This document shows positions 16,738 through 26,496 of a stretch of 64,000 nt of DNA, piece after piece. How positions within the stretch are numbered: the first letter of the stretch is position 1; each line of letters opens with the position of its first letter. The translations under genes and the position numbers were made by a program. This DNA comes from Eubacteriaceae bacterium (GTDB lineage: Bacteria; Bacillota; Clostridia; Lachnospirales; Lachnospiraceae), in contig CABIWJ010000008.1 of NCBI GenBank assembly GCA_902362455.1, positions 1 to 64,000 on the forward strand. The letters are read 5' to 3'. The notes under the pieces were generated by a model. That model did no database searches and was not told the DNA's origin. It saw nothing but the letters and a program-made list of their open reading frames with translations.

Positions 16738-19700
16738 TCAAAACAATGCTGTCTGTTCATAAGATAAAGTTGTGTAATCCAGCTCATCATTATTAACATT
16801 ACTGAAATAATCCACTACAACCGTCTGCTGACGTCCGTTACTTATCTTCTGTCCTAACACATAATTAACATCAAATCGTCCGCTGATTGCAGGTGTTGCC
16901 CCTCTTGCCGGAACTATTAACTGCACATTGTTAGTCTTAAGAAGTTTAAATATCGGCTCCCATATATATATATCTTTAGCAGCACCAAATGGGTTATCGA
17001 TAAAAATAACTTTTTTAAGTTTTGATGCATCAGCATTTTTAGAATTAATGCTTGAAATATAATTAATTATCGAAATAAGGAACTGTATATATATACCCTG
17101 TGACTGTCCCGTACTTCCCACCGCCTCCTCATACGGAAGAAATCTTGACTGGTCTGCAATTCTTTCTCTCTTATAAAGATTAAGTTTTATCGAATTCATA
17201 TCAGTGACTATAACCGAGAACATCTTCTTCCAGCTTAAATTATTTCTGATATATTTAAGTTTATCCTCTGTCTTTTCAAATGAATCTGCGCCTTTTGCAA
17301 CCCTGTCGATATATTCAGACATCCTGTCTTTATACACTTCTTCTTTAACATACGGTATTCTTAAGTTAATTACAGGAATTGTTTCATCTTCCATTGTAAT
17401 TCTCGATAACTTCGATAATCTGTCTAACTCTGTCTTAATATTAGTACAGGTCTGTATACACTGATTCTCAAAATTATCCTTAATAACCTGCATATCCTCA
17501 ATGCCTTTAAGTATACGCTGCTTTTCAAGATTAATATACTCATTAGTCTCTTTAAGCATTTTTATTAATTCATCTGTTTCATCTAAATCCGCAGGCATAC
17601 TTACATTCATTCTTATTTCCGATGCTAATTCAAATGCATTCAGTTTCTTCAAAGTATCATTAAGAAGTGACATTTCCCTTTCAAATTCTTCAGAGCGCTT
17701 GTATTTCTCATCTATGAATTTGTCTAACTGTTCACTGACATTTTTACATTCTGCTTCAATATCTGCATTTTCTTCAAATGTACCTGCCTTTATATCAGGC
17801 TTAATATCAGATTTAGTCATTAATTTATTAATATCTCGTTTAAGCATATTAATCGTAACTGCCTTACGTTCCATTTCTGATATTGCTCCTGCAAGTCTGT
17901 CTGTTTTATCCGTCAAATCACTAAGAAGTCTTGCATTTTCATTTAGAAATGTATCGATTTCACTCTCTTTTATCAAATTTTTGTCAAATTCACCATATTT
18001 ATCAGTAATAATATTAATTGCGTGACTTATTTTACCCTTTAACTTGTCAGCATTAGAACGCATTTCCTGTATAGATTGTCTTATCTCCTTCTTAACTGCC
18101 TTATGTCTGTCAGCCTGTCTCTTAATATCTGATAAATCTTTAGGAGATGTAACAACTAACTCGTTATTATCGTATTGGTTCTTAAGCACCTCTATGTCTA
18201 CACCCATATAATCTATATGTTGTAAATTCTTCTCCATCGATACCTGATAGTTATTAAGAAGTTTTTCTTTATCTGCTACGGCATAATTTTCCTTTTTAAG
18301 GCTCTCAATTAATGCCATTAATTCTGTCTCTATATCATCTCTGCTTCTTCCATTGTATTTTGCTTCATTGTCTCTTACTTCTTTATACACTGTTTCATCA
18401 TAATATGAAGAATATTTTTCTGACCAGTCTTTCTTTATGGTATCTAATTCTTCTTCCATAGAATTAATTCTTATCTGTCTCTGCTTAGACATATTTTCTG
18501 TTGCAGCAAGTCTTTTACTACTGTCTGTTGCTTCTTTCTTAAGTCGTTCTAATTCTGTGGAGGCTTTCGTTTTCTCATCACTGACTACATTGGATTCTGT
18601 TATAAGTCTACTAATCTCTGACAGTACATTAATCTCTTGTTCTGTTTCTTCTTTCTCTTTCCTTAAGTCTGCCAGTTCTTCTTTAACATTTCTTATATCG
18701 TTCTCCGTAAATGCAATCTCTTCCTTGAGATTTTTAGATACCTCGATTTTCCCAAGAATTTCTGAATTAACTTTCTCTAAGGCTTTCTTAGGATTAAGTA
18801 TTTCTTCATCATTTACATCATTAACGATATGATTTATAAACAGATAATCCTCTTTTACTACCTGTTCATTTTCTAATTTTCTTAAATACTCTTTATTGAG
18901 TTTCTCCTGTAATAACTTGATTCGTTCAATGTTCTGCTTAATCTTATCTGATGAAAATTCTTCTGCATTTTCTCCGATAAAGAATACATTTTCAGAATTA
19001 ATTAATTCTACATTTTCTTCTGCTAATTTCGTACCATTAATAATTGGAACCGTATATCCATTTTCTAAGTTTTCCTTAAGGCGTGTATCCATTATCGTCT
19101 GCTCGAAATTATCCTTTACAATGATTGCATATGGTAAAACAGGATTGTATTTTACTAATTCAAACCTTGTTTCTTCAGGAAGTTCTGCCAGGTATTGTGC
19201 TCCTGAAACCGCTGTATTAGAATGATATCTTCTGATGTATTCAAGCACCTCTGATAAAGCAGCTGATTCATTAACCACTCTTCCAAGTTCGAGTGCCTTA
19301 AGTTGTCTGTCAATTTCTACAAGTTTCTTTTCAGCTTCTGACGATGCATTTAACATATTTTTATATGTCTTTTCTATTTTCTTAAGAAGTTCTTCTAATT
19401 CTTCGGCATCATATACCTGCTTTAATTTAGAAAGCTTCTCAGATGAATTTAATAGCTTATTATTATTCTCTTCGATTATGTTCTTTCTCTTCTCTAAATC
19501 ATTTAACTTATAATCATTTTCTCGTAATTTAAGTCTAAGTGTTATGACTTCTCCTGATTTAGTCTCGCATTTGCTTTCTAATTCCTCTGCCTTGTCATTT
19601 ATAGCGGCTAATTTATCCCTGTCAGCAGCACACATTTTATCCGCATCTGTTGGTAATAATAGTGAAGTCATATTCTTCTTATCAATGATTTCTTTATTAA

Positions 19701-21183
19701 TCAGAGCCGATTTTCTATCATAATCTGCCACTTTATAATCTAATACCGCTAGCTTATTATCTAAATCTTTAATCTCTGTCTTGAGTGCAGCTATAAGTTC
19801 TGTTTCATTTTCATTTATGCTTTTCTCTTCATTTATCTTAGAAGTAAGTTCGTTAATTCTCTCATCATCAGACATTTTTCGGATAGCAGCTAACTCTTTA
19901 AGATTATCAAGCAGAGTCTTATTATCCTTAAGAATATTATTCATTACAAGTTTAAGTTTATCATATTCTTTTTTACACTGTATATATTCAAGGTAATAAT
20001 TGCCACCCTCTAAGATATTTAATCTCTCTATAAATGCCTTGACTTCCTCATCTGTCTGCACAAGTTTTTCATTTTCTCTGCTTAACTCGGCCTCTAACTT
20101 CTCTAATTCTCCCATATCCACAAGCACTTTCGCTGTTTCAACTTTAGCCGACAGATTATTCTTCTCTGCTAACACATTTTTACGCTCGTTAAGTGCCGCT
20201 TCTAATTCTGACTTATTATTATTCTCTGATACTTCAAGAGAATTATATGCTTTCTTAATCTTTATAAATGCATTCTCAATACCAACATATAATTGTCTTA
20301 TTGATGAAATTCTTCCTGCAAAACCATCGATAATCTCTATCTGTCTGTCGAAGTTATTTATCTCCTCTTTCTTATTAGATAATTCTAATAATTTATCCTT
20401 GATATTAAGAAGTGTTTCGGCAAGATTTCCGTCCTCTGAATCATTTGCATACTTATTCCTGAACGATTTCTCGATTATCTCCTCAATCAATAAATCTTCC
20501 ACTACTTTTCTGGTGTTCTTGTAATTTGTCTCAAAATATGTTCTTACGTGTCCCTCTGTTTTATTAATTCCCCTGATAATCTCCCATTCACTTTCATATA
20601 AGCCATAGTCCGCTATGAATCTCTGATAATCACCTTTCCTTTCAAATATTTTGACTTCAAGATTGTAATCCTTACGCTGTAAATCTTTAAGATAATTCTT
20701 GAGTCCTGAATATGTAATTCTCTCACCATTCTGGGTAAGTGGGAAATTCTTTATATCATTGTCATTAAATTTTCTATAGAAAATGCAGTAATTAAAATAT
20801 TCAATCGCAGTTCCGTTTCTGCTTCCATCTGCATTTTCTTCAAACTCTCCCTGCTCCTTTGCCTTTCTGGCACAAAAACCGGTAAGCATATATTTAAAAC
20901 CATCTTTAATATGTACATCACTAAGACTCCATTCAATCATTGAATGGATGGTTGTACTTCCCTCATTTGTTCTGAATAATTTCTCTATAGGCTGTTTATC
21001 ATCAAGAGTACAATTCGGTATTAAATTCTGCAAAAGTAATAGCATTAATACACTTTTTCCACCACCATTTGCCAAGTCGTAAATGGTATTTTTACATGAA
21101 AAACGCATCATAAAATCGTCATAAAACTGCGTTCCGAAATTGTACTTTACATTATTTACTCTGATTCTGTTAATGTGTGGCAT
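16738..21183 (-). CDS. SMC-like ATPase of MukB/JetC type
   Basis: 1481 residues, close to the length of MukB (~1486). The N-terminal ATPase half has YDLANGGGKSVLM (P-loop, residues 37-44). Very long coiled coils fill about 230-1270, with a globular hinge-like region around 620-720. The C-terminal half has the signature-like STGQSQG (from 1357), VIFIDNPFGAA as Walker B (Asp1396) and a QLIVPARG strand. Asn occupies the position of the usual catalytic Glu after the Walker B Asp. The gene has AAGGAG 5-6 nt before ATG and follows the MukE-like gene by 20 nt. Together the three genes match MukFEB/MksFEB and Wadjet JetABC. No JetD is adjacent. Confidence 0.85.
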   Translation of the reverse strand: MPHINRIRVNNVKYNFGTQFYDDFMMRFSCKNTIYDLANGGGKSVLMLLLLQNLIPNCTLDDKQPIEKLFRTNEGSTTIHSMIEWSLSDVHIKDGFKYMLTGFCARKAKEQGEFEENADGSRNGTAIEYFNYCIFYRKFNDNDIKNFPLTQNGERITYSGLKNYLKDLQRKDYNLEVKIFERKGDYQRFIADYGLYESEWEIIRGINKTEGHVRTYFETNYKNTRKVVEDLLIEEIIEKSFRNKYANDSEDGNLAETLLNIKDKLLELSNKKEEINNFDRQIEIIDGFAGRISSIRQLYVGIENAFIKIKKAYNSLEVSENNNKSELEAALNERKNVLAEKNNLSAKVETAKVLVDMGELEKLEAELSRENEKLVQTDEEVKAFIERLNILEGGNYYLEYIQCKKEYDKLKLVMNNILKDNKTLLDNLKELAAIRKMSDDERINELTSKINEEKSINENETELIAALKTEIKDLDNKLAVLDYKVADYDRKSALINKEIIDKKNMTSLLLPTDADKMCAADRDKLAAINDKAEELESKCETKSGEVITLRLKLRENDYKLNDLEKRKNIIEENNNKLLNSSEKLSKLKQVYDAEELEELLKKIEKTYKNMLNASSEAEKKLVEIDRQLKALELGRVVNESAALSEVLEYIRRYHSNTAVSGAQYLAELPEETRFELVKYNPVLPYAIIVKDNFEQTIMDTRLKENLENGYTVPIINGTKLAEENVELINSENVFFIGENAEEFSSDKIKQNIERIKLLQEKLNKEYLRKLENEQVVKEDYLFINHIVNDVNDEEILNPKKALEKVNSEILGKIEVSKNLKEEIAFTENDIRNVKEELADLRKEKEETEQEINVLSEISRLITESNVVSDEKTKASTELERLKKEATDSSKRLAATENMSKQRQIRINSMEEELDTIKKDWSEKYSSYYDETVYKEVRDNEAKYNGRSRDDIETELMALIESLKKENYAVADKEKLLNNYQVSMEKNLQHIDYMGVDIEVLKNQYDNNELVVTSPKDLSDIKRQADRHKAVKKEIRQSIQEMRSNADKLKGKISHAINIITDKYGEFDKNLIKESEIDTFLNENARLLSDLTDKTDRLAGAISEMERKAVTINMLKRDINKLMTKSDIKPDIKAGTFEENADIEAECKNVSEQLDKFIDEKYKRSEEFEREMSLLNDTLKKLNAFELASEIRMNVSMPADLDETDELIKMLKETNEYINLEKQRILKGIEDMQVIKDNFENQCIQTCTNIKTELDRLSKLSRITMEDETIPVINLRIPYVKEEVYKDRMSEYIDRVAKGADSFEKTEDKLKYIRNNLSWKKMFSVIVTDMNSIKLNLYKRERIADQSRFLPYEEAVGSTGQSQGIYIQFLISIINYISSINSKNADASKLKKVIFIDNPFGAAKDIYIWEPIFKLLKTNNVQLIVPARGATPAISGRFDVNYVLGQKISNGRQQTVVVDYFSNVNNDELDYTTLSYEQTALF

Positions 21184-21203
21184 AATTACTCCTTTTTTAT
21201 TTT

Positions 21204-21911
21204 TTATTTCATTATCTCGTATAATCTTCCTTTATATTCTTCGAAATAATTACTTACAAGTGCTTTGAATCTCTTCTTAGGGTAGTATCTTTCATTATTT
21301 TCAATTAATAATTCCTGCTTTAATAAGAAGTTCAACGTCATTTTGACAAAACCAACCTTAGAACCTCTTGCTGCTCTTGCATTAGTTTCTTCATTTGCTA
21401 CGATAGGCAAGTCTTCCCATACAAGTGCAATCGTCTTAAAGCTGTTCTCTTCGACTTCATTGAGTGATAAAACCGACAGATTATTTATCACCCCAGATAA
21501 CGAACTGTCTACAGAGTTAATAATATCATCAACTTTAACATACTCATTGAAAGTTACATTTCTTGTATCATTATAAAACCAGGTTATTACATTATAAATA
21601 ATAAAATAACATAAGAATAATTCCCTGTTCAGTTTAACACCTATCTCTTTCTTAAGCTCATCATTAGAATATCCAAATACCCTGTTATTCTCACCTGCAG
21701 ATGCGAATATAGAGTTCTCATATTCATATAAAGACAGATTCATATTCTTGCAAATAGTATTTGTAATATCATAGACTTCGCTGTTATCCATATATTCATC
21801 ATATAAAGAAGCCGTTTCCTTAGAATCCCTGCTGATTTCTTCACCTACTATCAGCTTCGACACTATTTCTAACGCCTTAGATAAATTCCTATTTTCCACT
21901 TTCTGCTCCAT
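21204..21911 (-). CDS. MukE/JetB-like winged-helix subunit (DUF6063-type)
   Basis: 235 residues, the same size as MukE. It is mostly helical, with a C-terminal winged-helix-like region (KVGFVKMTLNFLLKQELLIENNERYYPKKRFKALV). In MukBEF and Wadjet complexes this subunit binds the kleisin and links it to DNA. The family label is from memory of Lachnospiraceae annotations. Its ATG has only a weak ribosome binding site (CGGA), because the repeat element at 21910-22040 occupies the 126-nt gap after the kleisin gene and reaches the start codon. Confidence 0.75.
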   Translation of the reverse strand: MEQKVENRNLSKALEIVSKLIVGEEISRDSKETASLYDEYMDNSEVYDITNTICKNMNLSLYEYENSIFASAGENNRVFGYSNDELKKEIGVKLNRELFLCYFIIYNVITWFYNDTRNVTFNEYVKVDDIINSVDSSLSGVINNLSVLSLNEVEENSFKTIALVWEDLPIVANEETNARAARGSKVGFVKMTLNFLLKQELLIENNERYYPKKRFKALVSNYFEEYKGRLYEIMK

Positions 21912-22040
21912 TCCGCAGGCATCTATGCCGGAGGAATCGCGAGCTAAATTCCGAATTTAGCTCTGCGATAAATACTAATTGCGATGCCTGCAACGCAATT
22001 AGTTGTGAGAAAAATAATCGCATCAGCATTATTTTTCTCA
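21910..22040 (-). repeat. Hairpin-rich intergenic repeat, family A-related copy 2
   Basis: Fills the gap between the JetA-like and JetB-like genes and overlaps the JetA stop. On the minus strand its first hairpin (AAAATAATGC tgat GCGATTATTTT) is shared with copies 1 and 3. The following hairpins have the same architecture but different sequence: CTAATTGC/GCAATTAG, GAGCTAAATTC/GAATTTAGCTC and one around CGGCAT/ATGCC. Confidence 0.75.
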
Positions 22041-23564
22041 CTGTGCTCCATTTCTGAAATGTACATTTACAATTTCATTTCCCATATTCTCAAGTATTTC
22101 ATTATCCTCCAGGAAATCTATCCTGAAAGTCAGATATTTATATTTTGCGCCACCACTTTCTTCTGTTATGACTTTCTTCATAAAGCCCTCTAAGAATGTG
22201 TCTGGTTTCTCTATTACTTCACTCATATCATATAATGATTTCTGGCACAAATGTGTTACAAACGAATAATAGTCTCCATTCTTAAGTACATTTTTACCAA
22301 GTTTTTTAACGAGTTCTTCATTATATTGCATTAAATCAAACTCTTCATTTGCAATCAGCATATCGAATAAAATCATTAAGAATATTCTATGATTTTCAGA
22401 TATTCTATCATCTTCTATTTCATCATCATATTTGAAATTCTCATCATACTTATTTTCATTAATCTTTTCGCCATCTTCCATTGCTTCCGTTCTCATATTT
22501 AACATATTATCAAGCAATGTAAGCGAAAATGTTTTCTTAACATTTAGCTTAAGCAATGGCTTTGTAAACAGATTAAGGTTGTCTGTATTATCACTTTTGA
22601 TCATATCACTTAGCACTTTTCTAAAATCAAATGATGATTTTAATCTGTTGAACTTCGCCTGAACAACCATTTCATCAGCTTTTGCCTGCAATATGGTGCA
22701 GGCATTCAGAAGTTCACTGTGCTTGTTCATTGCCCTGTTTAATTCACTCTCTAAGTGATATATGTCCTCCATTGCCTCGTAGAATTTATTATCTTCCTCG
22801 CCTGCCCTTAATGCCTGCTCTATTAATTGTTTATTCTTATCGAATAGCTTCTGCTCTTCATCAAACCACTTTACGGTTGTCTTAATAAAGCTTTCGTATG
22901 CCTTGATTCCCTCGAATATATCATAGCTAAGTATTCCTAATATCTCATTTTTCTTAGAAATAAGCCGGCTTACCTCGTTATTTATTCGTGATACCACCTC
23001 TGTACCACCCTTAAAATTTCTTGTCGAAATCATCTTAGTAAGCAGGACTTGTGCTATGGTTATATTGCTCTCATCTTTTATCTCCTTGGTATCAAGATAG
23101 AATTCTATTGCATCAGAGGTTATATAATACACCACATTATCATCTACTATTTTGTTGTCAAGTATCTTCGTCCTTACTGTCTTACGCTGCTTAGATACCG
23201 GATCAAAATATTCATAAGAAAATGGTTTACCATCATTTTTTAATTTGTCAAATATATATGCAATCAGTTCCTTTTCTTCGTCTTCTTCTATCACAAGTTC
23301 AAAATCACGTTTCAATACATCTTGCATAAATGTCATATATTCGTTATATGTAACCATTTTCTCTCGAAAATTATTTTCTTCAATAAAAAAGCGCAATACT
23401 GCCATCACAATATATCCCATATCAAGTACAGCAAATTTTCCCTCTTTATATTGACTTAGAGAAATATCTGCTAATTTGAAAAATGGGTAATATTTTCTGA
23501 TATTCAGCATACGCTCATTATGGTCGTAAACTATATCCCTGACTAATGTATATTCCTCGGACAT
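22038..23564 (-). CDS. MukF/JetA-like kleisin (DUF5716-type)
   Basis: 508 residues. An N-terminal winged-helix-like part (1-~190; KYYPFFKLADISLSQYKEGKFAVLDMGYIVMAVLRFF) precedes a helical middle (~190-330) and a charged, Asp/Glu-rich linker (~370-400), then a C-terminal domain. This plan fits MukF and the kleisin-like JetA of Wadjet systems; the DUF5716 label is a recollection. It is the first of the three SMC-complex genes and starts 17 nt after the small cysteine protein. MukF-like subunits bridge the two SMC heads. Confidence 0.75.
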   Translation of the reverse strand: MSEEYTLVRDIVYDHNERMLNIRKYYPFFKLADISLSQYKEGKFAVLDMGYIVMAVLRFFIEENNFREKMVTYNEYMTFMQDVLKRDFELVIEEDEEKELIAYIFDKLKNDGKPFSYEYFDPVSKQRKTVRTKILDNKIVDDNVVYYITSDAIEFYLDTKEIKDESNITIAQVLLTKMISTRNFKGGTEVVSRINNEVSRLISKKNEILGILSYDIFEGIKAYESFIKTTVKWFDEEQKLFDKNKQLIEQALRAGEEDNKFYEAMEDIYHLESELNRAMNKHSELLNACTILQAKADEMVVQAKFNRLKSSFDFRKVLSDMIKSDNTDNLNLFTKPLLKLNVKKTFSLTLLDNMLNMRTEAMEDGEKINENKYDENFKYDDEIEDDRISENHRIFLMILFDMLIANEEFDLMQYNEELVKKLGKNVLKNGDYYSFVTHLCQKSLYDMSEVIEKPDTFLEGFMKKVITEESGGAKYKYLTFRIDFLEDNEILENMGNEIVNVHFRNGAQ

Positions 23565-23581
23565 GGTATATTCAACCTTTC

Positions 23582-23821
23582 TTATTCTTTAGGACATTTG
23601 TGTAACTGTTTAGTGTTACAATCCTGTATAGTTCCTTTACTGCAAGCAACTAATTCACCTTTGCAGAAGCAGAAACCATTATTATCTCTAATCTTTTTCT
23701 CTACTTCCTTTTGTTCTTCAAGTATACATTTTCTTACCTGTTTAACATTGCAATCCTGAACTCGTCCTTGACTACAATCAACTAATTCACCTTTATAAAA
23801 ACAAAAGCTTTTTCCTGCCAT
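23582..23821 (-). CDS. Small protein with two C-x8-C-x7-C-x7-C repeats
   Basis: 79 residues with GGAG 6 nt before the ATG. It consists of two near-copies of one motif (residues 6-32 and 50-76): FCFxKGELVxCSxGxxQDCN then KQxxKC. The cysteines are C7-C16-C24-C32 and C51-C60-C68-C76, an exact 44-residue duplication, plus an extra Cys53. A charged helix (EEQKEVEKKIRD) joins the repeats. The pattern suggests two metal-binding or disulfide modules; no signal peptide is seen, so zinc is more likely. I do not recognise the family. It lies between recR (40 nt) and the JetA-like gene (17 nt), so it is very probably co-transcribed. Confidence 0.8.
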   Translation of the reverse strand: MAGKSFCFYKGELVDCSQGRVQDCNVKQVRKCILEEQKEVEKKIRDNNGFCFCKGELVACSKGTIQDCNTKQLHKCPKE

Positions 23822-23861
23822 ATTTTCTCCATTCCATCAACGCAAAACGTCGAAAGCTATT

Positions 23862-24458
23862 CTACATATCTGTTCTTCCTTCTAACGCCTTAAGTAGTGT
23901 AACAGAATCTACATATTCTAAATCTCCACCTACCGGAACACCACTAGCTATTCTGGTGACCTTAATACCTGTTGGCTTGATTAATTTGCTGATATATACT
24001 GCGGTTGTCTCTCCCTCTAGACTAGAGTTTGTAGCTATAATAACCTCGTCTATATCACCTCTTAACCTTTCCATCAATTCTTTTAACTTAATATCATTGG
24101 GTCCGATTCCAAGCATTGGAGATATGGCACCATGAAGTACATGATATACTCCATTATACTGTCCTGTTTTCTCATATGCCGCTAAATCCCTGGTATTCTC
24201 TACAACCATAATTGTCTTATGATCTCGTTTCTGACTCTTGCATATAGGGCATAGTTCATCATCAGTAAGTGTGTAACATTCTTTACAATATCTTACATTG
24301 TTCTTAGCCGAGGTTATCGCATCAGTTAATGCCTTAACCTGTTCCTGTGGCATATTGATTATATGAAAAGCAAGACGTCCGGCGGATTTTGCACCTATCC
24401 CCGGAAGTCTCGAAAATTCTTCTATTAACTTAGATATATGACTACTGTAATAATCCAT
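23862..24458 (-). CDS. recR: Recombination protein RecR
   Basis: 198 residues, the usual RecR length. It has the N-terminal helix-hairpin-helix region ([19 protein letters not shown]), the Cys4 zinc finger ([16 protein letters not shown]) and a Toprim domain ([15 protein letters not shown] ... [15 protein letters not shown]). RecR works with RecO/RecF in loading RecA at gaps. The order dnaX-ybaB-recR is conserved in most bacteria. Confidence 0.97.
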   Translation of the reverse strand: MDYYSSHISKLIEEFSRLPGIGAKSAGRLAFHIINMPQEQVKALTDAITSAKNNVRYCKECYTLTDDELCPICKSQKRDHKTIMVVENTRDLAAYEKTGQYNGVYHVLHGAISPMLGIGPNDIKLKELMERLRGDIDEVIIATNSSLEGETTAVYISKLIKPTGIKVTRIASGVPVGGDLEYVDSVTLLKALEGRTDM

Positions 24459-24531
24459 CTTTAGTCCCCATTCCTACACATTAATTGTGTATTAGGTTTT
24501 ATTTAATTTTGATTAGGATATCATTCAGTTC

Positions 24532-24888
24532 TTAGAATGGAAAGCCTCCGCCTAATCCACCAAGTCCACCTGTAATCTTAGCCATAGACTGTTGTGATAA
24601 TTCTTCCATCTTTCTAAGTGCTTCATTTGTAGCTGCTACGATTAAATCTTCTAACATCTCGATGTCATCAGGATCAACAACCTCTTCTGCTAACTTAACC
24701 TTAACAACTTCTTTCTTACCTGAAACAGTGACTTCTACAGCACCGCCTCCGGCAGTTGCAGTAACTTCCTTCTCTTCTAATTCCTTAGTGGTTTCTTCCA
24801 TCTGTCTCTGCATTTTCTGTGCCTGTTTCATAAGATTGTTCATATTTCCCGGCATTCCTCCTGGAAAGCCTCCACCTCTTTTTGCCAT
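24532..24888 (-). CDS. ybaB: YbaB/EbfC nucleoid-associated protein
   Basis: 118 residues. A Gly/Met/Gln-rich N-terminus ([19 protein letters not shown]) leads into the YbaB fold ([33 protein letters not shown]) and a Gly-rich C-terminal tail. YbaB is a small DNA-binding dimer almost always found between dnaX and recR. The start is 3 nt after the dnaX stop, with AGGAGG inside the end of dnaX. Confidence 0.96.
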   Translation of the reverse strand: MAKRGGGFPGGMPGNMNNLMKQAQKMQRQMEETTKELEEKEVTATAGGGAVEVTVSGKKEVVKVKLAEEVVDPDDIEMLEDLIVAATNEALRKMEELSQQSMAKITGGLGGLGGGFPF

Positions 24889-24891
24889 GAC

Positions 24892-26490
24892 TTAAAAGTC
24901 CTCCTCTTCTTCATTTTCATCATTTACTTCTTCAACATTGAAATTAATACTGTCTATATCAAGACTCATATATGACGTTTCATAATTCTCTTTAGAATTT
25001 AAGCATCTGAGTTCCACAGGTACTTCTTTACCTATAGCTCTGGCTATCTCATCTTTAATAAGTTTAATATTATCAGGCCTGTTATCCTGTTCCCAGTCAA
25101 TTGAGGAATCATATACAATGCACAAAACTGAATTCTCATCGATACTCAGTCTGTTCTTTCTTATACCTACTCCTAAATGTCCTGTTATATTTCTTGTAAT
25201 ACTCTGCCAGTTGTCTGCCACCTTTTTTATCTCTTCAGGTATAGCCATCTCTAACTTCTTAACTACTTTATCAGATTCATTTGAATTTTCATTTATATTT
25301 GCCTCTGGTCTGCTAGACATATTATCTATTAGTATACCATTTTCCAGTTTTTTTTCAATATTATAAACTCTGTTTTTAAGCGACTCGTAATCTACTTCCA
25401 TCGCCGGCTGCATAAGTTTTATTATGCCTATCTCTATTAACACACGTTTCTGTGAGGAATATTTTATCTGATTAGTAAGTTCAGAAAGTATTCTTATATA
25501 ACGCATTATGGTATCCACATCCAGCATACCTGCTTCTTCCTTTAATGCTTCTAATCTCTCACTCGACATATCGATTATCTCGTCTGCATCATCAGAAGTC
25601 TTTAATAAAAGCATATTTCTTAAATACCATGTAAAATCTACTACAAATTGTGATAAATCTCGTCCATAGCTAATCATTTCTTCAAGTAACTTCATGCATT
25701 CCACAGTATTTTCACTGATAACGGCTCTTAACATATTACTGAATACATCTGTATCCACCGCACCTAATATATCAAGTGTCTTATCATATGTCAGTGCCTC
25801 GCCTATACTAAATGCTTCACACTGGTCTAAGAGACTTAGCGCATCTCTAAGTGAACCATCGGCAGTTTTCGCAATAAAGCGGAGGGCTTTGTCCTCGACC
25901 TCCATATGCTCAATATCTGCAAGCTCTTTTAATCTGTCTTTGATTACATCTACGGAAATATGTTTAAAATCATATCTCTGACATCTCGAAAGTATGGTTA
26001 TCGGTATCTTATGCGCTTCTGTAGTAGCTAATATAAATATAACATATTCAGGTGGTTCCTCTAATGTTTTTAACAACGCATTAAACGCACTTGTTGATAA
26101 CATATGAACCTCATCTACTATATATACCTTATATCTTCCCTCTGTCGGACGATACTGTACTTCGTCCACAATCTGTCTGATATTCTCAACACCATTATTC
26201 GATGCCGCATCCATTTCGATAACATTCATAGAGATTCCAGCACTGATTGCCTTACATGTAGGACATTCATTACATGGATTACCATTTACAGGGTGTTCAC
26301 AATTCACTGCCTTGGCAAATATTTTAGCAACAGTAGTCTTACCTGTTCCTCTTGTTCCACAGAATAAATATGCATGTCCTATTCTTCCCGATACAATCTG
26401 ATTACTTAATGTTGTTGTAATATGCTCCTGACCTTTAACATCATTATAGTTATCTGGTCTGAATTTTCTATATAAAGCTGTATAAGACAT
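24892..26490 (-). CDS. dnaX: DNA polymerase III subunit gamma/tau
   Basis: 532 residues. AAA+ clamp-loader ATPase with Walker A GTRGTGKTT (residues ~45-53), the zinc module CEHPVNGNPCNECPTC, Walker B VYIVDEVHML and sensor 1 ATTEAHKIP. Domain III follows, and a C-terminal region (~370-532) ends in an acidic tail (NDENEEEEDF). It loads the beta clamp at the replication fork. The start lies only 6 nt after the pfk stop, with the SD inside the pfk 3' end, so the two genes form one transcription unit. Confidence 0.96.
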   Translation of the reverse strand: MSYTALYRKFRPDNYNDVKGQEHITTTLSNQIVSGRIGHAYLFCGTRGTGKTTVAKIFAKAVNCEHPVNGNPCNECPTCKAISAGISMNVIEMDAASNNGVENIRQIVDEVQYRPTEGRYKVYIVDEVHMLSTSAFNALLKTLEEPPEYVIFILATTEAHKIPITILSRCQRYDFKHISVDVIKDRLKELADIEHMEVEDKALRFIAKTADGSLRDALSLLDQCEAFSIGEALTYDKTLDILGAVDTDVFSNMLRAVISENTVECMKLLEEMISYGRDLSQFVVDFTWYLRNMLLLKTSDDADEIIDMSSERLEALKEEAGMLDVDTIMRYIRILSELTNQIKYSSQKRVLIEIGIIKLMQPAMEVDYESLKNRVYNIEKKLENGILIDNMSSRPEANINENSNESDKVVKKLEMAIPEEIKKVADNWQSITRNITGHLGVGIRKNRLSIDENSVLCIVYDSSIDWEQDNRPDNIKLIKDEIARAIGKEVPVELRCLNSKENYETSYMSLDIDSINFNVEEVNDENEEEEDF

Positions 26491-26496
26491 TTTTAA

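Noticed and set aside
21910..22040. Hairpin block considered as a tRNA-like or riboswitch element between jet genes
   Set aside because: Its first hairpin recurs at two unrelated loci, so a dispersed repeat explains it better.
16738..23564. Calling the SMC trio a complete Wadjet plasmid-defence system
   Set aside because: No JetD nuclease gene is present in the window, and the context is replication/recombination genes rather than a defence island.
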